Position numbers and translations under genes: made by a program. A stretch of 64,000 nucleotides of DNA from Arcuatula senhousia (lineage: Eukaryota > Mollusca > Bivalvia > Mytilida > Mytilidae): NCBI GenBank assembly GCA_963971305.1, contig OZ020305.1, forward strand, positions 42,977,717 to 43,041,716, read 5' to 3'. Positions 1 through 12,222 of this stretch are shown here, one piece after another. The notes beneath the pieces are model-generated. The model worked only from the letters and a program-made list of their open reading frames with translations, made no database searches and had not been told where the DNA came from. Position 1 is the stretch's first letter. Each line of letters opens with the position of its first letter.

Positions 1-1062
1 AGATATCCCAGCACGGAGTCTATGATTAATATTCCTGTTACTATGATTGCATAAAACACAATAAACAAATAACCAAATTCTGAAAACAAGTCCCAAAAGG
101 AAAGAACAAACCAAGTTTATTTAAGCAACCTACATGCTTTCATACACTAAATTTCCCTTATGCTATCAATTAAAATATTTTTATGCACTTTCTTATCATT
201 TAGTGGTACTACGTGTATTTATGGCTTTCAACCATTTTCAAACAGAAAATATTATCGTTACATAATCAAAGTGTTAGCTGATTAATTAGTCAAATCTTTT
301 ACTAAATTCGTTCATAAATATGGGTATCTTATTGAAAAATTTAACTGTACACGCCGTTTTTTTGACTGTAAAAGGAATATCACAACCCGAATTCTATGGA
401 AATGAAGTTTATAAGGCACGTTAATGCAAAAACAATCCTCTTGACATGGTAATTTGGCTTAAAAACTTATTAAAGAAAGGATACAATTTGGAAGTGATAG
501 TAAAATCTTTAAATTTGGAGTGTTTTTTGATAGAAATATTGATAACTCTAAAACATTAAACTTTTACTTTTTGGCTTTTGTATTGTTTAGAAGCATTACA
601 GCGATCGAATATGTCGGATGATATAATACTAAAATCATTAGTTTTCAATTTAGAATTGATATGTTTGATTTTTTTTACATCAGTCGATAACTGCTTCTTA
701 GCTAGCTGTCAGTATTTGCGAGTGTTCTCTAGAGAGTTCCTTTACATTCGTTGTTCTCGTATAGTACTCTTGTCTCAGGTTCTCTCTTGGTGAATTGAAC
801 TTTTATCGATTTGATTTTTAAAGTGTGTTATTTTTTTTTGCATTGTACAAGATAAACGATAGGGGGAAGGTTTGGCCCAAAAAAACTAGTTTAACTTTTT
901 TTGTATGTGCCTGTCCTAAGCCAGAAATCCTTTTCAAAGCTTTTGTTTGTCCTTGTCAACTATCTGTTTTTGTTTTATGTTCAGAAATGGGTCTTTCATT
1001 GATAATCTAGGGATTTGTTTGAATCTTATGTATTATATTTTTAGTCTTGGGCCAATTCAAGA
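1..1062. other. AT-rich DNA, no gene seen
   Basis: The open frames here are short, T-rich and without recognisable motifs. I see no splice-bounded exon, RNA gene or terminal repeat. Confidence 0.6.
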
Positions 1063-1187
1063 CAGCGAGCAGTGACCTCTGGTCATGTTGAAGACTGCTG
1101 GCTGTTTTCCATGGTGATTTTTTAAATTGCCGTTTCTTTAATGTTGGTTGTGTCGCGTAAACTTATTTCACATCTCTTTATCGTCTA
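1063..1187 (+). repeat. Short dispersed repeat, copy 1
   Basis: About 125 bp beginning AGCAGTGACCTCTGGTCATG and running to a cgtc end are matched, with scattered substitutions, at about 18392-18513. In the second location it interrupts a tandem unit whose uninterrupted versions are present nearby, so it is an insertable element. No terminal inverted repeat or RNA polymerase III box was recognised. The family is unknown to me. Confidence 0.6.
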
Positions 1188-2469
1188 TATTGTATACTGA
1201 TTATATTGTATATATTAAGCTTTTGTAAGCTGAACAATTGGCTATATGAACTGGCCTATGTTTTGGACGAATGAAATTCAGATAATTTGACACCAATAAA
1301 ACATTTATTTTTCATGTTCTGACTTAAGCAGTATCAGGAATTTTTTTTTGTAATAGAACCTTTCCTTCGCTAGTCATCAAGGTTGATAGAGAGGGAAAAA
1401 AAGGCAACTAGTCAAGTTTCTTATTGCGTTATGGGAAATATAATAAAAAGAAAAAAAGTCTGTTTCATATCTTTTTTGACAGATGATGTACATTTTTGAC
1501 AATTGCTTATACATGATACGCAAGATCAAAGCATGGTTAAAGAATAAAAACATGATCGATATTCCCATTATACCCCCGATTGAAAAGTGGTTTAATAGCG
1601 ATAGGGGTGTCTGGGTGTCCTTCTGTCCTTCGGTTATACCCCAAGGTACCGAGCCATCTCTTATCCGCAACTCCTCATAAACCCCTTTCATGAAACTTTC
1701 TGCAATCTTTGAGACATTATGTAAATGTGCACTTAATTCCTATTTAAAAATATGATCAAAATCATTTTTTTTGGGGTTTGCAGACTTCTGTAAATTTTAA
1801 CCAGCTTGGCACTAATCCAAATATGGATGTTTTGCCCATGGTTGCAATCATTTGAGTTGCCCTCGATGTTAGAAATTCCATAATCAACTCGATCGCGTTG
1901 TAGATGCTATATATAACAATCCCATAATTATCAGCGATAGACCCATTTCTGGACATAGAATAAATGACACAAAGAGGACAAGGACAAGCCAAGCATAAGC
2001 TTTGACAAAGATTCCTGACAAATCTTTATAACATTAGTCTTTCACAAAGGGTTTTGCAACAGGATGTTGTGCTTGTGAATACGTTATCATCGTAACAAAC
2101 ATAATGGTATGTAGATCCGGTCATGGTTATCAAAATGGCAATGTAGATCCTGTCATGATCATGACATACGAAAAGAACTTAATATAGGATATATCATTGT
2201 ATGTCTAATAACCTTTTTATTTGTTAATAAGTATCAAAGCAGAATAACAATTTAATTAAGAAGACTTATAGTCACCGCAACCATTGCGGAGCTGTCGTCA
2301 AATCCTTGTAAGCACTATAACATCAACAATTGTCAACAGAATTTAACTTCAAGTTTGGTTATTTTAAGGGGAAAATTGGTTATGCACTCCAGACCGTTAA
2401 CACCATATCCTGGTCGGCTGACCTCTAACTATACCGTTATTTTTATTATTTTATAGACAAATCATTACA
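1188..2469. other. AT-rich intergenic DNA
   Basis: Open frames on both strands overlap each other between 1377 and 1992 and show no domain or codon pattern. A short imperfect duplication containing GTAGATCCGGTCATG or GTAGATCCTGTCATG lies near 2110-2160. Nothing else is supported. Confidence 0.55.
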
Positions 2470-2930
2470 TTAGTTAGTAATTGCTTTACTCCCCAGCAGC
2501 GCGACTTCGGATATATCCAAGAGATGAACATGAAAGGGATGGTACATCAAATGATGATGACACGGAGGATAAAGGGACACACCGCCTATCATGAAGAAGA
2601 GATTTGACTGCCACTGGATAAAAGAGTGATGGACAGGGACGGGAAATTTAGCCTCCTGCATGGGGATCCTTAGGGTATACACTTACCGGGACCTGCAGCA
2701 AGGTTCTTTAACGTGCGAGGAACGTGACATTTTTCCCAACACGATGCATTACTCAGCTTTGCGGTCAGATTTTCCGCATTATAGCTTGACAACCCCGGCA
2801 TTCATTATGACAGGGCTGCCCCATTCAACCACCTGGGCACACATCCCAGTCGCTTTGTGGGGAAAGCGGCCTGACCCAATGTCAGGTTTCAGAGCGCCCT
2901 TAATGTATTCCACGATGGGACTATACTTGT
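2470..2930 (+). repeat. Dispersed repeat A (full-length-like copy)
   Basis: This ~450 bp repeat starts near TTAGTTAGTAATTGCTTTAC, passes through a GATGATGA-rich part, and then holds a conserved half containing GGTTCTTTAACGTGC and GACCCAATGTCAGG. Related copies occur at 13607, 16383, 20317, 25320, 25476, 25975, 26535 and 27735. The conserved half happens to be open in one frame (2660-2935), but copies elsewhere are frameshifted, so I read it as a non-coding mobile repeat, SINE-like or part of a retroelement leader. Here it lies directly 5' of an RT remnant in the same orientation. Confidence 0.7.
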
Positions 2931-2962
2931 TATAATTATCAAAGATTGCACAATTGTTTTAA

Positions 2963-3787
2963 GTGGGAGAAGTCGAATTAAGAATTTATAAAAAAAACTC
3001 ACCTCTTAAAAAAAGAAGCTACGAAGAGCATGAATCAGTCGGTTATAAAAAGACTTACTTTGTCATCCAAGAGTCTAGCAAGAAAAACAAATTTACAGAA
3101 GATCAAATAATAGAAATGCTCAATTTTCTAATCGACAACATATTTGTACAGTTTGGTGGACGTGTTTTTCAGCAAACAATAGGTATCCCAATGGGCACAA
3201 ATTGTGCACCATTGCTTGCCGATTTGTTTCTTCATTCATATGAAGCAGACTTCTTACAATCACTTCTAGACAAAAAGGACCGCAAACTTGCTTTATCCTT
3301 CAATCTCACATTTCGTTATATTGATGATGTCCTTTCACTAAACAATCCTCGATTTGGTGACTATTTACATCTCATATATCCGAAGGAACTTGAGGTAAAG
3401 GACACTACAGATTCTAGGAGGTCTGCTTCATATTTGGATCTATTTCTCGAAATTGACACACAAGGAAGGCTTTGTACAAAGCTCTATGACAAACGTGATG
3501 ACTTCAACTTTCCAATAGTTAACTTTCCCTTTCTGTGTAGCAACATTCCGTCCGCTCCAGCATATGGAGTTTACGTATCACAATTGATTCGTTATTCCAG
3601 AGCATGTGGGGAGTACAACGACTTCCTTGATAGAGCTACACGGCTGACAAGCAAATTGTTAACACAGGGGTACGTTGCTCCCAGGTTGTTGTCATCACTC
3701 AAGAAATTTTACGGACGACATCATGTGCTTGTATGCAAATACGGGATTTCTATCTCTCAGATGAGCACAGATGTTGGTTTGACATAG
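2963..3787 (+). pseudogene. Penelope-like reverse transcriptase, 5'-truncated
   Basis: A 274-codon open frame carries the C-terminal two thirds of a retroelement reverse transcriptase. In order it shows GIPMGTNCAPLLAD (residues about 74-87), the catalytic FRYIDDVLS (about 117-125, with the YIDD aspartates), LDLFLEID (about 158-165), LYDKRDDFNFP (about 174-184) and a basic KKFYGRHH end (about 247-254). The motif A region with the first catalytic aspartate should lie upstream and is absent, and the frame opens on a GTG rather than a convincing ATG. No GIY-YIG endonuclease is visible. The motif set is typical of Penelope-like elements common in invertebrates; another non-LTR class is less likely. 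The missing first catalytic aspartate implies a dead copy. Confidence 0.72.
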
Positions 3788-4377
3788 ATTTTGTATTGTC
3801 ATCCTTTCCGGATTTGACCAACACTTAATCGATCTTTGGCAACGTGACGGGTGTGCTATAGCAAGCAGGAACTGCTTACTCTTCCGGAGCACCTGAGTTC
3901 ACTCTCGTTTCGACTTGAGTTCGCGTTGCTGAATGCGGTTTTGTTGTTATGTGTGTGTGTTTTATGTTGTTATGTGGTTTGTTATGTTGTGATGCTTTTT
4001 TGTCTGCCGGTTTTGTCTTTGTCTTCACGGTTTAATGATACTGATTACCCCTTTGGTACACCTTTGCTTCACTCACATGATTTCAAGAGCTTTTTACCTA
4101 GTATTGTGTGATTCAAGGAATCTTTGAAGAAAAGTTAACGGACGACAGACTTTAAGGGATGACTAACTCAGATGAGCTTAAAAGGTAATAAATCATTCTA
4201 AGACAAAAGAATTTCAGACATCTATACACTACTGAACCATCTCAGAAATATATTTTGCACTTTACACCTACAATTCTGTGTTAAACAGTCTGCCTCAACC
4301 TGCTGAAAGCGACTGACCTGATTCATGTACGAGTATAACTGTTGTTTTATGTCTAATTCGTATTTCCTTCCTTCACT
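3788..4377 (+). mobile_element. 3' tail of the Penelope-like element
   Basis: Downstream of the RT stop comes a tail with CAGGAACTGCTTACTCTTCC and GGAGCACCTGAG, then T/G-rich DNA and a segment near 4070-4377. The last segment is retained in the deleted copies at 13971-14283 and 16747-17059. A diverged minus-strand version of the tail lies at 19318-19533. Reading the tail as protein gives QELLTLPEHLSS, which also has an echo inside the ACGT-X elements. It ends at the TAA target where the 6.77 kb insertion begins. Confidence 0.6.
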
Positions 4378-5256
4378 TAATATAATTTAAGCCTTATGAT
4401 TAAATTAATTTATCAAAGTGATGGTGCATTATGGTTTCCTGTTGTCTTATGTTAAGAGTTTGGTAATAGGATGAATCCTCATTAGGCATTTTCACGGGTT
4501 TTGATTGGCTCGCGCCAAATTGTTTAAATCGAGTCTTTCTGGACGAGAATCTGAATGGAACAGACGTAAAAACAAATGAGAGGAATTGGTGGATGAAATA
4601 ACATCAAATATCATTGTCAGGGAGTCAATTTTGAGTTAAAATCGCATACTTCAATCTACTTTACTCGAACAACAATTGAACGTTGTGAAATAATACATGA
4701 AAAAAGAAAAATCACCCTCGCAGGTTACATGTACATGTATGACATCCACGTGTTTAAAAACACCGAGCCGTTTCATAAGCAATGCATAATTTACAACTTG
4801 ATTGTTTTTGCTTATACACATTTAGTTATTAATGTACAAGTCTCCCCCTATTTTGTTACAACAAAAGTAAAACACTAACATGGCATTTCACCTGTCAGGG
4901 TGCAGTCAGCAGTGGCACATGCTAGCATTGAACGATAATCAGCAATTACATAAATTTACAGACAATTTTGTCTCGAAATCAAGCCTGATTTGATTTTATA
5001 GTTTATCATGCTATATTAGGTTAGACTAGTGTGGGAAATATCGGTCACAGCATACCAACAAAAATGGGGTCAATGATTGTTTGAGTTGTGTCTTTTAATT
5101 TACACAAATGTATGTTTGATATGAATGCTTGTACACGGTTCATTTACATATATTTCGGCGATGAAATGCATTTATTACCAGGTGTAAAATGACGGGCACA
5201 CATTTTTATAAATTGTTTAAATTTAATCCAGATCTAATTATGAATAACTATTTCCA

Positions 5257-5347
5257 CAAGGGCCTGTCAGTTAAGAAGGATGACAGATCCATTATATGGT
5301 CAAGGGCCTGTCAGTTAAGAAAGATGACAGATACATTATATGGTCAA
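5257..5347. repeat. Tandem duplication, 44 bp unit x2
   Basis: AAGGGCCTGTCAGTTAAGAA and its downstream sequence to ATTATATGGTCAA occur twice in a row with a 44 bp period and three substitutions. Confidence 0.85.
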
Positions 5348-7049
5348 AACAGGTGGATGGAGCAGGATTGACAAATTTTCACAAATCTGACCACTGCAAG
5401 TTTATCTCAACATTGCCAAATACAAGTCAAACATCAGTGACAGTTTCCTTGTTAACCAGGGAACACAAAATAATGATTTTAAGGTAATGTTTTGAATCAA
5501 ATCCTGTTTATTTTATGTATAAAACATAACAAAATATATAACATTTTGACAAGGCAAATTTGATACATGTAAGAAGCATTTTACTCAAATGTATTTCAGT
5601 TAACACATGGCAATTTAAATATAGTAATACTAAATAGTATGCAGTTTAAAAGACATTCAAAGGCACGAAAGATTAACTGGTATAATCACATTTTCTTTTA
5701 AGATGAAATGTCAAAATGCATAATTCACAAAGAAATAAGCATGTAGGCAAAGAAATGTTCATGTAGATAAACAATCTTTACAATCACTGAAAAGGTTGTT
5801 ATCAAAGAAATCTAATGATAATTTTTACTTTGCAATGGTCATGTTGGGTCTATTAAATAACTCTTTGTGAAGGTATGTATGGATAATTAATCATTTGTCT
5901 GTTAAGAGAGTAGTTACTTAGTACGCTGTCTGTTAACCAATAGTTTTTGTTTATAGCATATTGAGGGTTCAGCTATCAAATATTCTGTTCATAAACATAC
6001 CAAGATTTTCACAAGGGTTGTTAACAGATTTGCTTTGCAATCTGTGGTTTAAGTGGAAAAAAAAACACCTTAATTATTATTCTATTAAATCAATAACAAA
6101 GTTAACCTACATGTAGAAATTAACGTTTATTCCTACAGCTTGCCACCATGCACAGTCAATATAGTTGGTTGAAGCCAAAACTTAGATTTAATTATTGAAA
6201 AAAAAAAAAAATTTTAGTGAAATAAATAAGACTTTAACATCATTCATTTGTTTGATTCTGAGTTTCAGCCACACATCCAAAGCTGTAATTGAAAGACCTA
6301 ACAGGAAGAAGTTGCACCAGTCAGTAATCCTAACTCATTGAGTAATATTAAAAAGGACAAAAGGTAATGTTATTGGTTTAAAAATGCCAGTTAACTAGAA
6401 AATAAGACAACAAAACAAGCTTAAAGGTAGAAGTCTAAATGAAACTTTGATTTATCTTCAAATTTACTTAAAAATTATCATTATCTAGGACACGGATTAG
6501 GAATTATCTAGGACACAGATTAGGAAATTTATATGAAAGAGGGGGAAAAAAAAATTGGGGCTGTACACATGCTATTTTTAATTTGAGTAGCAAATGTTAC
6601 ATTATCAAAAACATATTTCAAGTTGAGTATATTTTGCACACACCGCATGCCATCTATTTTTAAATTTTATTTTTTCAAATTGACAGCAGTCATCCTTGAA
6701 CAATGGAATGATGGGTCACAGATACAATCACATCACATTTGCATATTGTAATGATACAACTGCTAGCTTTTATAGAAAGCAATAAGCCCATTATTATTTT
6801 TTTTATGTTTTGGGGCATTTTATCAGGAATATCTATACCATAGGAATACAAATACATGTATGAAGCATTACAAAAATTGAAATTAAACCGCACATTTATT
6901 AATATGCACATAAAATATTCTTGCATTGGCAGTGACCAAATTAGATATAGGACATATTTCTTGGTCATAAAGGCATTAGGCCAAATATCTGTACGCTTTA
7001 AACTTTTTTCATAGATGCAACATGCATACATACATAAAATGCACATTAC

Positions 7050-7960
7050 TCATGTACAATTTCTTGGATATGCTTGATTGAAACTTGTTGCACTTGTCAC
7101 TCAAGTAAGAATTATAATGAGACATTCACACACATACATGAAGTGTCTTGTACAATTACTTGCATATGTTCACATGAAATGAAACTTGTTACACTGGGCT
7201 CTCAAGTTATTGATTATAATAAAACACACACACAACTCGCACACATGCATGAATCATTCATGTACAATTTCTTGCATACTGTCACATGAAACTTTGCACA
7301 CTTGGCTCCCAAGTTATTGCTAATGATAACACACACACACACAATCCCCACACATGCATGAAGTATCCATGTACAAATTCTTGCATATGGTCACATGAAA
7401 CTTGTTACACTGGGCTCTCAAGTAATGGATTATGATGAGACATACACACACATACACTTTCACACATCCATGAATTATTCATGTAATATTTCTTGAATAT
7501 GCTGACATGAAACTTGTTACTTGTTACTTGCTTTCAAGTGATGGATTATGATGTGACATACACAAACAACTCACATATGCATGGATTATTCATGTACAAT
7601 TTCTTGCATATGGTCACATGAATTTACTTGTTACACTGTTACACTTGAGTTTGGAGTAATGGATTGTGATGAGACATACACACAAATGCATGAATTATCC
7701 ATGCCCAATTTCCTACATATGCTCACATGAAACTTGTTACACTCTAATTTGCTCTGAAGCATTGGTTCGATTAGACATTCACAGTTACACACACATTTTT
7801 GTACACATACATAATGTTCTTTTACAATTTATTGCATACATATATGCTCACATGAAACTTGTCACATTGGGCACTCAAGTAATGAATTATGATGAGACAT
7901 ACTCTGTTGTTACTATGTATCAAGCCCTTATTTTGTTTACCTATGGTTTTTGAATAAGTT
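7050..7960 (+). repeat. Minisatellite, ~105-115 bp units with embedded CA runs
   Basis: About eight imperfect units each contain CACATGAAACTTGTTACACT, CTCAAGTAATGGATTATGAT, a CA-rich run and CATGTACAATTTCTTGCATA. Degenerate units continue near 8130-8230. Short open frames in the array follow the repeat period and are not genes. Confidence 0.85.
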
Positions 7961-7986
7961 ATATATTGAACTCACAATTATATATT

Positions 7987-8126
7987 ACAACCAGTTTATT
8001 TCCTTATAATGGCTGATTTATGATTGACAGGACATTTTACCCAAAAACAAACATACACAACCAGTTTATTTCCTTATAATGGCAGATATATCATTGACAA
8101 GATTTTTTACCCAAAAACAAACACAC
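7987..8126 (+). repeat. Tandem duplication, ~70 bp unit x2
   Basis: ACAACCAGTTTATTTCCTTA through TTTTACCCAAAAACAAACA is present twice in succession with a few substitutions. Confidence 0.85.
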
Positions 8127-8239
8127 ACACACAAAATGCACGCATACAAGATATGTACATGAATTTCTTGCATATGCTCACAAGTGACCTTTTACATTGA
8201 GCATTCAAGGTATATATGGATTATGTATATTGTATGATG

Positions 8240-9540
8240 ATGACCAATACATGTACATGCATGAATACACAGTTAAACACATACACATTGCTCAGGTACA
8301 GTTTCTTTTTGTGCTCACATCGTTCAGTTCACCTGACTATAACCTTCTCATTTGACATACCAACAGGAGTTGCAAGTTAGTTTTTGTTTAAGAATAAGAA
8401 AATGTCATTATCTTCTTTTAAAATTTTAAGGAACATAAACATTAAGATAGGGTTGTTGGAAAAATGACCCACATTTGTACATTTTAACCTCTGAAATAGT
8501 GGAAAACATTCAGAGGTGCAATTTGTGTAATAAAGATCATTATTTTACATGTTTATGTTGGAACTAGGTTTCAGTCATTAAAAAATTCCTGTTTTTATTT
8601 TTTTTTATTTTTCTCACATATATTGAATGACTTTCTTAATAAAAATGTTAAGTACATTTTGTACATGTAATATCAGTGAAAATGTTGACAGCATAAAATA
8701 CATGTACATACGTGATACATATCTACATGTTTCGATACAAGAGAAACTTTCATGTCATTAAACACTTACATTATAAATTGAAATGGCATTATAAGAATGC
8801 GACTACATGTATGTTATTGTATTCACTTTAACAAACACATTCAGGCAGGTGAACGCTCAAGTGATAACTTTAGCAAACATTGATGAGAATTAATTCTTGT
8901 CTGGTCACTAAAACATAAACAGTTAGTACATGGACTTTGTCATCAAACATGCATGAGAAGTCACTTGAGAAAACCATATATATCGCCTTATAATTCATGT
9001 CAATAAGTCATGTGTATGTTACTTAATCAGACACATTTAAACACGCATACTTAGCAACTTTAACATGTTCACATATAAAACATATACACGTAAGCAGTGA
9101 ATTTTCCATTAAAAATGTACATGTATGTCAAAGTGAGGAGTTATCATGTCATTTTAGTACACATATATGCATTTATACTAAAATTAATACAGTTAATGTC
9201 AACTATTAAGGCTTTCTCTTCCATCTCTCTTGACTGTTCATTATATATATAATGTTTAATTTTTCTCTAATTGAAATTCACCAGTAAATAATGCACATTT
9301 TTTTTAAATAGTTATTCAAGGTAAGTTCTTAGATTCAGACATGGAAATAAAAGATTGATTGTGTTGTGACTGGTATATCACTGGAACATTTTCTTTTTTG
9401 TAAGATTTCACTAGATAGACATTTGATATAAATCACCCAAGATAATATTCCATACTTTCAGTAAAGTCAGTGATACATTTTTCTACCATAAATATTGCAA
9501 ATTGTTATTTACTGTTATATATTTTGGGTTTGGGTTTGGT
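8240..9540. other. AT-rich interior of the ~6 kb element
   Basis: I see no coding frame, RNA gene or repeat boundary here, only A/T-rich sequence with scattered ACATGTAC-type motifs. Confidence 0.55.
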
Positions 9541-9547
9541 CACAGTA

Positions 9548-9635
9548 ATGCAGCGATCCCCCATTTTGATGGCGGTTGACAGGCAAAAATGTTGAACATT
9601 TTTGCCCGCCAATTTGGCAAAATCGCTGTATCTTT
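9548..9635. repeat. Small imperfect inverted repeat
   Basis: CAGCGATCCCCCATTTTG faces CAAAATCGCTG. The centre holds a second palindrome, GCAAAAATGTTGAACATTTT followed by TGC. The arms can fold into one hairpin. It could be a degraded MITE; function unknown. Confidence 0.5.
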
Positions 9636-10019
9636 TTGTCAAGTTAAGGGTTTTGGTCCTTCATCACTTGTGTTCCCACAGTGGTGCTAAATTGATTGCA
9701 TTTAAATTTTCCTACACTGTCCAGCTATGGATGCCATAATAGGCAATCTGCCGGCTCCATTCATCTAACTGCAATATACGGACAGTTCATCTAAAAACGC
9801 AATCTGCGTTCATTGTTTGTGAATCTATATATATATTTATTAATAATAAAATGCTGTGACCAATTATCGCCAAACCAATTAGTAGTTTGTTTTATTTGTG
9901 AATTATGAAGTTAACACAATAAATATTGCCCCCTTGCAATAGTCTAAAACTTGAAAATCATGAAACTTGTACATGTGCACCTATCATATCAATGATGACT
10001 AGTTTTTGGTCTACAAATG

Positions 10020-10166
10020 TGCATTTGTCACATTATTGAAAGAATACTTGTGGAATATAAATGTGCATTTGTCACATCAATGAAATTTAAATGTGCATCT
10101 GTCACATCATTGAAAGAATACTTGTGGAATATAAATGTGCATCTGTGACATCAATGAAATATAAAT
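10020..10166 (+). repeat. Short direct repeats around AATGTGCATCTGTCACATC
   Basis: The phrase AATGTGCATYTGTCACATC followed by TTGAAAG or ATGAAA recurs about five times at 40-80 bp spacing just upstream of the right arm of the ~6 kb element. Confidence 0.7.
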
Positions 10167-10368
10167 GTGCATCTGTCACATCCTTGAAAGTAAATTGTTG
10201 TTCTGCAAATGTGCATCTGTTGTCTCTATGAAAGTACCTTTTGGTTTTTAAATATGCATGTTGAGCCTGATTGTTGTGGCAAGTGGAAGGAAACATGTAG
10301 TTTCAGAAAATTAATCAAAGTGATGGCACATTTTATTGGTTGTATGTTAGCATAAGAATCTTGGATAA

Positions 10369-10758
10369 TATAATTTAAGCCTTATGATTAAATTAATTTA
10401 TCAAAGTGATGGTGCATTATGGTTTCCTGTTGTCTTATGTTAAGAGTTTGGTAATAGGATGAATCCTCATTAGGCATTTTCACGGGTTTTGATTGGCTCG
10501 CGCCAAATTGTTTAAATCGAGTCTTTCTGGACGAGAATCTGAATGGAACAGACGTAAAAGTGCATCTGTCACATCCTTGAAAGTAAATTGTTGTTCTGCA
10601 AATGTGCATCTGTTGTCTCTATGAAAGTACCTTTTGGTTTTTAAATATGCATGTTGAGCCTGATTGTTGTGGCAAGTGGAAGGAAACATGTAGTTTCAGA
10701 AAATTAATCAAAGTGATGGCACATTTTATTGGTTGTATGTTAGCATAAGAATCTTGGA
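10369..10758. mobile_element. 390 bp deletion derivative, copy 1
   Basis: It consists only of the left arm (191 bp, matching 4381-4571) joined directly to the right arm (199 bp, matching 10167-10365), and follows the full-length copy head-to-tail with one TAA between them. Period to the next copy is exactly 393 bp. Minus-strand open frames here are repeat-derived. Confidence 0.75.
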
Positions 10759-10761
10759 TAA

Positions 10762-11151
10762 TATAATTTAAGCCTTATGATTAAATTAATTTATCAAAGT
10801 GATGGTGCATTATGGTTTCCTGTTGTCTTATGTTAAGAGTTTGGTAATAGGATGAATCCTCATTAGGCATTTTCACGGGTTTTGATTGGCTCGCGCCAAA
10901 TTGTTTAAATCGAGTCTTTCTGGACGAGAATCTGAATGGAACAGACGTAAAAGTGCATCTGTCACATCCTTGAAAGTAAATTGTTGTTCTGCAAATGTGC
11001 ATCTGTTGTCTCTATGAAAGTACCTTTTGGTTTTTAAATATGCATGTTGAGCCTGATTGTTGTGGCAAGTGGAAGGAAACATGTAGTTTCAGAAAATTAA
11101 TCAAAGTGATGGCACATTTTATTGGTTGTATGTTAGCATAAGAATCTTGGA
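10762..11151. mobile_element. 390 bp deletion derivative, copy 2
   Basis: This is a second, essentially identical left-arm plus right-arm copy, bounded by TAA at 10759-10761 and 11152-11154. After the last TAA the interrupted tandem unit resumes at ATAAAATAAATACC. Confidence 0.75.
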
Positions 11152-11837
11152 TAAATAAAATAAATACCAAGATATAGGAAGACAATTAAGATAATGGTCT
11201 ACAGGTACTTAAAGCATTAATCGACGACGAAAAACTCGGAAATATATCATATTACTCCGTAAAAGTACAAGATTCAGAAAAAAACAGCAGGTACCCTGTC
11301 TCACATTATAGGAACTTGTATTACAAATTACTGGTTTACATGCAACCATATTGGTCTTTATATTATGCATGCAAAGGATACGATCATTTTATTCTTGGTA
11401 TATCTTGTATTTATGGCTTTTTTGAAGGGCAGTTCCATCGCAGCTGGAATCAATAGAATGATATAAATGTTGGGTTTTTTTCAGATTTACCCCAATTATG
11501 TATTCATATAAAAAATTTTCAAATTACAAGATGTTCTTATCAAATTCAAAGATTTACAACTGCATGATACTAAAAATTTCAAACATAAATTCGGCTAGTA
11601 TATAATCTTCATGTTTCAATAAAACTTGCTGCAACGGTAAAAAACGTTGGAAGTTTTGAATATGAATACCTTATTGAGGTAAATCTAAAAATAGCATTAA
11701 TAGCATTCTATTGATCACAGCCCTTCCAAATAGGGATGTGGAATCAGAATACAGCCCCACAGCAGCTATAAAGAGCGCCAAATATTTTGAGTTGGGTCTG
11801 ACCAATTTGCAAATATAGCGGCCTGTGGGAAAGTGTA

Positions 11838-12055
11838 TTCTTCCGTAAATGACTCTTTTCAGTGTGAGATGACCAGGTTAAGATGCGAGCACGTGCAGCG
11901 ATCTCACACTGGTCAACTGACCAATTATAACCGCCGGTACTGATATTGATCCATGATGTCGACCAATGAAATGCATCGTTATTTTAAACTTTCGGTTTTT
12001 AGAATGCAGTCACCTTAGGTTTCAGAATTTAAAAATTAATTTCTTACGGAAGAAA
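11838..12055. mobile_element. MITE with CTTCCGTAA ends
   Basis: Ends TTCTTCCGTAA and TTACGGAAGAA are inverted, with TA at both borders. Units 2 and 3 lack the sequence, giving an empty-site comparison (GTGTA directly followed by ATCTTACCCTC). An internal CAGTGTGAGATGACC and GATCTCACACTGGTC pair adds a second hairpin. Confidence 0.7.
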
Positions 12056-12056
12056 T

Positions 12057-12222
12057 AGGTACTTACACGCGTTCTTGGAAAACCGGCAATGATCTTTCAC
12101 TCGTGATAAAAATTTTTGGGTCTTTTGACTCGTTCCGCTGCGCTCCACTCGCAAAAAGACTGAAAAATTCTATCACTCGTGAAAGATCAGCCGGTCTTTT
12201 CCAAGAACTTATGTAAGAACCT
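12057..12222. mobile_element. Foldback MITE, ~50 bp arms
   Basis: AGGTACTTACAC followed by GTTCTTGGAAAACCGG and GATCTTTCACTCGTGATA is mirrored by TATCACTCGTGAAAGATC, CCGGTCTTTTCCAAGAAC and ATGTAAGAACCT. It abuts the previous MITE and is absent from units 2 and 3. Confidence 0.8.

Larger units (their letters stand above)
4381..10365. mobile_element. ~6 kb inserted element, full-length copy
   Basis: The host sequence CTTCACTT followed by AAATAAAATAAATACC is contiguous at 14276-14299 and 17052-17075, but here it is split. The insertion begins TATAATTTAAGCC and its 3' arm ends AATCTTGGA. A TAA sits at both ends (4378-4380 and 10366-10368), fitting a 3 bp target duplication. The left arm of 191 bp and the right arm of about 200 bp are exactly the pieces that make up the two short copies that follow. 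There is no long open frame and no obvious terminal inverted repeat. The interior is AT-rich with CA-rich minisatellites. It is a non-autonomous element of unknown class. Confidence 0.65.

Noticed and set aside
7050..7960. CRISPR-like array
   Set aside because: Units are similar along their whole length rather than repeats with unique spacers, and the sequence is eukaryotic.
4379..11152. Helitron interpretation of the ~6 kb insertion
   Set aside because: No CTRR end with hairpin was found on either strand, and the TAA duplication is unlike A/T insertion; kept open only as a distant alternative.
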